This document shows, in pieces, positions 59,477-64,000 of a stretch of 64,000 nt of DNA. The DNA is from Planktothricoides sp. SR001. Its GTDB lineage: Bacteria > Cyanobacteriota > Cyanobacteriia > Cyanobacteriales > Laspinemataceae. The notes beneath the pieces are model-generated. The model saw only the letters and a list, made by a program, of their open reading frames with translations. It made no database searches and had not been told where the DNA came from. A program made the position numbers and the translations under genes. Location: assembly GCF_001276715.1 (NCBI RefSeq), contig NZ_LIUQ01000028.1, forward strand, positions 26,071 through 90,070. The letters are read 5' to 3'. The first letter of the stretch is position 1, and the number at the start of each line of letters is the position of its first letter.

Positions 59477-60253
59477 TTATCGTTTTTGATAGGCTAAATA
59501 TACAGCTTCTAAGAATAACTCCGCTGTAACTCCTTTGGGCATTTTTTCTAAATTTAGGGCGGTTTGTACCCGTTGGGTTATCTGATAGCTGAGTTCAACT
59601 TTTGCCTCGGAAAAAAGACTGGAACGACGGCGTAAATACTCGCGAATTAGAGCAAAATCATCTGGGCTTAACCCAGAGATATCCGTAGCTTCTAAGAGGC
59701 GATCTGCCAGAGAATCAGCTTTTTCTGAAAAGGAAAATTCCGCCGAGGCTACTGCTTCTTCATCCTGTACTACCAAGGTTCCAGCTACCCAATCACCGAT
59801 GCGTTTTTCTCGCTGGCCGAACATAATCATAAACATACCAATAAATAATAAATCATCCACGGGTCTTAGCAACGATCTTAAGGTTGCTTGTGGCAAGCCA
59901 ACGGGTCTACCATCATCACGAATCACCCTAATTTTTGCCTGTCTTTTCCCTGGGGTTTGTCCCTGCCATAAGGTTTCAAAAAAAGCAAAATAACCCACAT
60001 AGACAAAGAAAAAGATTAAGCCCAGAATGGCAAATCCCCAAAGCTCAAGGCGATCGCCGCCCAATAGGTCTTGTAAAAAATTGACTGATATGGCGAAAAA
60101 GATTAAGTATAATATGATTAAAATCACCAAACTCAGCAACCAATATAAATAGTCAAGGCATAAAGCATAAGTCCGACTGCCGATGCCGGCTAAGGTAAAC
60201 TCAAGTTCTACACTTTCTGGGGTTTGAATTTTAACTCGATTGAAGATATTCAT
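59477..60253 (-). CDS. RDD-family membrane protein
   Basis: 258 residues. N-terminal soluble lead (MNIFNRVKIQTPESVELEF), then the RDD domain with three membrane helices (LLSLVILIILYLIFFAISV, AILGLIFFFVYVGYFAFF, PVDDLLFIGMFMIMFG) and the marker motifs R in GIGSRTYALCLDYL, QGQTPGKRQAKIRVI and RIGDWVAGTLVV. RDD proteins are linked to ion transport or membrane stress. In many bacteria RDD, SpoIIM and DUF58 genes form one conserved neighbourhood, as here. The C-terminal 95 residues are helical (REYLRRRSSLFSEAKVELSY). Confidence 0.85.
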   Translation of the reverse strand: MNIFNRVKIQTPESVELEFTLAGIGSRTYALCLDYLYWLLSLVILIILYLIFFAISVNFLQDLLGGDRLELWGFAILGLIFFFVYVGYFAFFETLWQGQTPGKRQAKIRVIRDDGRPVGLPQATLRSLLRPVDDLLFIGMFMIMFGQREKRIGDWVAGTLVVQDEEAVASAEFSFSEKADSLADRLLEATDISGLSPDDFALIREYLRRRSSLFSEAKVELSYQITQRVQTALNLEKMPKGVTAELFLEAVYLAYQKR

Positions 60254-60309
60254 GGGATGATTTAATTGATTAATTTACAGCGCTTCGCGCCCTTGGAACG
60301 GGAAGGATC

Positions 60310-60445
60310 AATCAGGAACTTTTTTGTAGTACGGGCGTTTCGAGAAGGGCGAAGCATAAAGCCCTACGGGCATAGCTTCGCTTACCGGGTAATGGCTTTG
60401 CTATGGTAAGCATTAGTTGGCTGCCCCGAATGCTTCGCCCCTACT
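60310..60445. repeat. Imperfect inverted repeats with GGGCGAAGCAT arms
   Basis: Contains GTACGGGCGTTTCGAGAAGG, GGGCGAAGCATAAAGCCCTA and CCCGAATGCTTCGCCCCTAC. Related to elements at 42166 and 53790. It fills most of the spacer between the RDD gene and the next minus-strand gene. Confidence 0.7.
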
Positions 60446-60545
60446 GCTGCATTATTTAATTATTATCTAATTTATTAATCTGGAAATATGCCCACAGGAT
60501 AAAAACATTGGGTTTTATTTATTCCCACCGAAATGAGCGCTAAAT

Positions 60546-61475
60546 TTACTCATTGCTCAATTTCATGTCTAATCCTTCTTTTCGAGTGCAAAGGTCATAA
60601 TATATAGTAGATTTAATGATTTGGTAAAAGGGGACTAAGACCATCCCAAATAGAATGCCCAGGATGTAAGCAACCAAGAAAGATATGGTAATAAAAATTG
60701 GTGAGTTTTGATCCATAGCTAAAGTGTTGATCAGAGTTCTTTGGATGAGATCGGATAAAACGTTAACGACCATTTGCAGGGGTACAAAAATCAATCCGGC
60801 GACGATAAAAATTGTAAAAATTTTCCCAGCATAGCCTTTGGTCAGCTTTTGACTTCTTTGAACTGTTCCCCAAGCAGTTAAATTATGCTCGATCGCTAAT
60901 GGCACTTCAATCAGGGACAATCCAATTGTAAATCGGATGTAAAAAATCAAGAAAGCTGCTATAATAAATAATGCCAATAATCCAGCTATCCAATAAGCTA
61001 GGGGAGAAGATTGTGAGCCAATAAGAATGCCTACGACTATGCCCGATCCGAATCCCATCACCACAGCAAAACCCAGACTAACTGCCATAATTAGTAAAAA
61101 TGCGAAAAAAGAAGCCAGCCACAATTTCCAGATTTTCGGCATGACATGAGCACTGGCTTCTTTAACGGTTTCCGGTTTATTGGTTAAAACTCCAAAAGCC
61201 AAGCGGCAAATTAAGGCTAGGTTTGTAATCGATTTAGCCGATGTAAAAATTAATAAGATTAGCCAGATAGGACTGGCAGCCCAGAGAATTGATGGGTTGA
61301 TTTGCTGGAAAAAAATTAGAAAAGGAATCGGTAGAAGCGTTAAAATAGGGATTAATGCCCATAAGCTGGCGGTGACACCAATCGGGAAGTAGGTAGAAAA
61401 GCGATCGCGATAAAGGCGAAGTCCCGCACTAACCACATTTCCCACAGTCATGGGTTTTAATGGAGTATTAGCCAT
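60546..61475 (-). CDS. Multi-pass membrane protein (DUF975/GDPD-membrane-domain type)
   Basis: 309 residues with six hydrophobic stretches and a conserved-looking start PMTVGNVVSAGLRLYRDRFS. Other segments are SLIEVPLAIEHNLTAWGTVQ and FTIFIVAGLIFVPLQMVVNV. This pattern is seen in the membrane domains annotated as glycerophosphoryl diester phosphodiesterase membrane domain or DUF975. There is no catalytic GDPD domain. It likely belongs to the same membrane-homeostasis neighbourhood as RDD, SpoIIM and DUF58. Function not known. Confidence 0.65.
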   Translation of the reverse strand: MANTPLKPMTVGNVVSAGLRLYRDRFSTYFPIGVTASLWALIPILTLLPIPFLIFFQQINPSILWAASPIWLILLIFTSAKSITNLALICRLAFGVLTNKPETVKEASAHVMPKIWKLWLASFFAFLLIMAVSLGFAVVMGFGSGIVVGILIGSQSSPLAYWIAGLLALFIIAAFLIFYIRFTIGLSLIEVPLAIEHNLTAWGTVQRSQKLTKGYAGKIFTIFIVAGLIFVPLQMVVNVLSDLIQRTLINTLAMDQNSPIFITISFLVAYILGILFGMVLVPFYQIIKSTIYYDLCTRKEGLDMKLSNE

Positions 61476-61611
61476 TGGTTTGATGCTCCCAGGTAAGATT
61501 GTTCGATCGCGATCTTACGCTACCCTAGAGAAATAGGGAGGCTTATGTTAGCAAAATTTAGCAAAATTTAGCAATAATCAGCAATAATCTATCAATATTT
61601 CATCGAGTTTT

Positions 61612-62562
61612 ATGAATATTCGCCGTTGGATTGCCCGCAGGGAAACTAACTGGAAACAATTAGAAACATTGTTAAGAAAAGCTGAAAAAAAAGGGATGTC
61701 TCGCTTAAATGCCGATGAGGTGCGGCAGATGGCCAGTTTGTATCGATCGCTTTCTGGGGACTTAGCCCGGGCAAAGACTTACAATGTGGGCAATGCGGTA
61801 ATCCAAGAATTGCAGCAACTAACTTCTCGCAGTTATAACCAAATTTATCAAGGTTCTCGACGACAAGAATGGCAGAAAGCTTGGGAATTTTGCCTTTGGG
61901 GTTTCCCTCAGTTAGTGCAGCAAACGTTTCCCTATATTGCGATCGCTACTGGGCTGTTTCTCTTGGGGGTTTTAGTCGCTTGGTGGTATGCATGGCAAGA
62001 CCCGATGTTTCTATCATTAATGGTGCCGGAAAGTTTAATCGAAAAAGTGCGCGATCGCGGCGAATTGTGGATGGGTTCTATTGTCGGGTGGGAACCCTTA
62101 GCATCGACTTCAATTATGCAGAATAATTTACAGGTTGCCTTTAGCGCCATTGGCGGAGGAATCACTGCCGGTCTTGTGACTGTTTATATTCTAGTTTTCA
62201 ATGGATTACATATTGGGGCGATCGCCACCTTAGTAGGACAAAATAATTTAGCCTATCCATTTTGGGCATTTGTTTTTCCCCACGGCGCCCTAGAATTACC
62301 GGCCATATTTTTTGCTGGTGGTGCGGGATTGCTGATTGCCAGAGGGTTATTATTTCCGGGAAAATATCAACGGGCAGCGGCATTGCGTTTCTATGGTTCC
62401 CAAGCCATTCAACTGCTGTTTGGCATCGTGCCAATGTTAATTACTGCCGGAATCATTGAAGGATTTTTATCCCCAAATCCCGCCATTCCTGATATTTTGA
62501 AATATATTATCGGCCTGGGAATATTTGGGGTATTTTTTATGTATTGTAGGCGGAAACGTTAA
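61612..62562 (+). CDS. SpoIIM-like (DUF95) membrane protein
   Basis: 316 residues. Soluble helical N-terminus with WIARRETNWKQLETLLRKAE and RQMASLYRSLSGDLARAKTY, then five membrane helices. The motifs NNLQVAFSAIGGGITAGLVT and FPHGALELPAIFFAGGAGLL are the key signatures of stage II sporulation protein M family. Non-spore-formers carry it near RDD and DUF58 genes, where it may take part in envelope functions. The start ATG 61612 follows an AT-rich tandem (AGCAAAATTTAGCAA). It diverges from the upstream membrane-protein gene. Confidence 0.85.
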   Translation: MNIRRWIARRETNWKQLETLLRKAEKKGMSRLNADEVRQMASLYRSLSGDLARAKTYNVGNAVIQELQQLTSRSYNQIYQGSRRQEWQKAWEFCLWGFPQLVQQTFPYIAIATGLFLLGVLVAWWYAWQDPMFLSLMVPESLIEKVRDRGELWMGSIVGWEPLASTSIMQNNLQVAFSAIGGGITAGLVTVYILVFNGLHIGAIATLVGQNNLAYPFWAFVFPHGALELPAIFFAGGAGLLIARGLLFPGKYQRAAALRFYGSQAIQLLFGIVPMLITAGIIEGFLSPNPAIPDILKYIIGLGIFGVFFMYCRRKR

Positions 62563-62591
62563 TTTTTTGCCTTAATTTTTATCCTCTTTCC

Positions 62592-63920
62592 TCACAACTG
62601 ATTTCTCGCTTTTAATCTTAAATATTGATCGACTAATTGGTCGCTAATTTCATGGGCAGGGGCATCAAGAACTAAAACCCCTTTTTGGCGCAATTGGGCA
62701 AAGGCAACCTGACGTTGTGCCAGCAAATCAAGGGCAACCGCACGTTCGTAAGTTTGAGGGATTTCCAGGGTGGAGGTATGGGCGATCGCATCGACTTGAG
62801 GGTCGCGGAGGGTGACGCAAAACGGCAGATAACGGGGGGCTAACCGCTGCATGGCTGCCAGCAATTCTGCGGAGGCGGTGACATCAATAATATCTGTAAT
62901 TAAGACTACCAGGGCTCTTCGGCTTTGTTGTTTGGCCACTTTGGTGACAGCCCCCATATAGTCCGGTTCCCAAAGCACCGGCTGAATGGGGGTGAGACGT
63001 TCCAGGAGGTGACTGAGTTGGTGTTGACCCCGTTCCGGGGGCATCCATGTCACGACCTCGCGATCGAAAACCCCAACTCCCACGCGATCGCCCCGATTCA
63101 ACCCCGCCAAAGCCAGACCCAGGGCGGCATTCAGCCCCCAATCAAACCGCTGCAATCCCTTCACCCGCGCCGTCATCAACCGTCCGCGATCGAGCAAAAT
63201 GATTAAAGTTTGTTCTCGTTCCGCCTCCAAAACCCGCACCTGTAGGGGATTATGCCCAGATAAGCCGGTGCGTCTGGCGGTGGCTTTCCAATCAATCATC
63301 CGAGGATCGTCCCCTTGGGTATATTCCCGCAGTTCGGCGAATTCCGTTCCCATAGAAAACCGTCGAGACGATCGCAAACTGCCCGTGGATTGCAAGGTTA
63401 AGCGAATCGTCAGCGATCGCAATCCCACCAAATCGGGATATACCGCCACCGTTTGCGGCTGCTTCACTGACCACTGATGCCATGCCAAACCCCACTGCCC
63501 CAACTGTCGCACTTGAATATCGCCCCATTCAAATTGACCGCGATCCCCTGGGTGAACCGTATAAGTCAGTTCTTGACTGCTATTCGCCGTTAACGTGGCT
63601 TGCAGTTCTTTAGCCGATACTTTGAATTGGAGAGGATAGCCATCGCGGATCGAAATCTGGGCAGTGGTAGCTGGCGATCGCACCGTCAAAGTGACCGGAT
63701 TATCTCGCCCAATGGATAATTTGCCCAAAGGAGTCCGAGAAATTTCCCCGCGCTGAAATTTGACCCGGAATCCATCCAGAAACACCATCCCCAAAATCAG
63801 TCCATCAAATCCCAGGGTCATCATTAGGGCCACTGACTGAGTAAACCACTGGGCAGCAAATAGGGCGATCGCCATCCCCAGTCCCAGCAGTAAAAAAGCG
63901 CGTTTTGAGGGAATTATCAT
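62592..63920 (-). CDS. DUF58-domain protein
   Basis: 442 residues. Two N-terminal membrane helices (AFLLLGLGMAIALFAAQWF, VALMMTLGFDGLILGMVFL), a beta-rich part, then the DUF58 core: GTEFAELREYTQGDDPRMID, WKATARRTGLSG, TLIILLDRGRLM and VGVGVFDREV, which resembles a vWA-type domain with partial MIDAS. DUF58 proteins typically pair with MoxR AAA ATPases, which would be expected beyond the window edge. It converges with the SpoIIM-like gene (30 bp between stops). Confidence 0.85.
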   Translation of the reverse strand: MIIPSKRAFLLLGLGMAIALFAAQWFTQSVALMMTLGFDGLILGMVFLDGFRVKFQRGEISRTPLGKLSIGRDNPVTLTVRSPATTAQISIRDGYPLQFKVSAKELQATLTANSSQELTYTVHPGDRGQFEWGDIQVRQLGQWGLAWHQWSVKQPQTVAVYPDLVGLRSLTIRLTLQSTGSLRSSRRFSMGTEFAELREYTQGDDPRMIDWKATARRTGLSGHNPLQVRVLEAEREQTLIILLDRGRLMTARVKGLQRFDWGLNAALGLALAGLNRGDRVGVGVFDREVVTWMPPERGQHQLSHLLERLTPIQPVLWEPDYMGAVTKVAKQQSRRALVVLITDIIDVTASAELLAAMQRLAPRYLPFCVTLRDPQVDAIAHTSTLEIPQTYERAVALDLLAQRQVAFAQLRQKGVLVLDAPAHEISDQLVDQYLRLKARNQL

Positions 63921-64000
63921 CGGTTTGTTGTTGGTTGTTGGTTGTTGGTTGTTGGGTAGGGATTCTTTGGGTAGGGATTCTTTGGGTAGGGATTCTTTGG
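63921..64000. repeat. Simple repeats at the window end
   Basis: (TTGTTGGTTG)n followed by three copies of GGGTAGGGATTCTTT, related to the stretch at 20704-20812. They lie right upstream of the DUF58 gene start. Confidence 0.9.

Overview
The window looks like chromosomal DNA of a filamentous cyanobacterium. The octamer GCGATCGC (HIP1) is spread through genes and spacers. The genes include a phycobiliprotein chromophore lyase, the lycopene-cyclase paralogue CruP, an RppA/RppB-type two-component pair and many multidomain histidine kinases. The repeat-rich spacers and the wealth of toxin-antitoxin and WD40/STAND genes suggest an Oscillatoriales-type genome; that placement is inference. I found no tRNA, rRNA or CRISPR array.

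Layout. 1-1.1 kb: eroded biosynthetic DNA (a methyltransferase cut by the window edge, a coiled-coil remnant, and the first 53 codons of a fatty acyl-AMP ligase). 1.1-5 kb: small membrane protein, cruP and a cyclic-nucleotide-binding histidine kinase, all on the minus strand. 5.8-12.8 kb: an Hsp70-like ATPase, then a 1263-residue MHYT/PAS/kinase/REC/REC/Hpt protein and a REC-kinase partner. 13-18.3 kb: PstS-like protein, CDP-archaeol-synthase-like protein, diacylglycerol/sphingosine-kinase-like protein and an M48 metalloprotease. 18.4-19.2 kb: an array of 183-bp tandem repeats, each carrying an intrinsic terminator. 19.3-25.1 kb: rppB/rppA, coiled-coil protein, CpcS-type lyase, solute-binding lipoprotein and a secreted protein. 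25.4-27.3 kb: an ECF sigma factor, a probable anti-sigma factor and a Spy/CpxP-like periplasmic protein, with three matching GAACC-N17-(G/A)TCTAAA elements. 27.4-29.6 kb: an IS630 remnant, a tiny ribbon-helix-helix gene and empty DNA.

29.6-37.5 kb is a signalling locus: a membrane protein with a large cytoplasmic part and a BON-OmpA C-terminus, a decayed hybrid kinase, a Ras-like GTPase lacking the switch II glutamine, and a PAS-PAS histidine kinase overlapping the GTPase gene by 4 bp. 37.5-57.4 kb is accessory and repeat-rich: Uma2 nuclease, nucleoside-kinase-like protein, a VapBC relic, a split STAND NTPase plus APAF-helical/WD40/TPR protein, YefM/YoeB, sfsA, pepP, a second response regulator/kinase pair, an iron-type PKHD hydroxylase with a PepSY membrane protein, and a MazF-type pair bracketed by 242-bp direct repeats. 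57.8-64 kb: a Na+/H+ antiporter-UspA fusion, then an RDD / membrane protein / SpoIIM / DUF58 group.

The most interesting loci are the GTPase-kinase-OmpA cluster, the split STAND receptor with 14 nearly identical WD40 blades, the tandem terminator array, the ECF module with its own promoter set, and a palindrome family (AGAAACC-G/C-GGTTTCT, roughly fifty copies) that fills accessory spacers and sometimes builds terminators. All family names come from reading the sequence; no searches were run.
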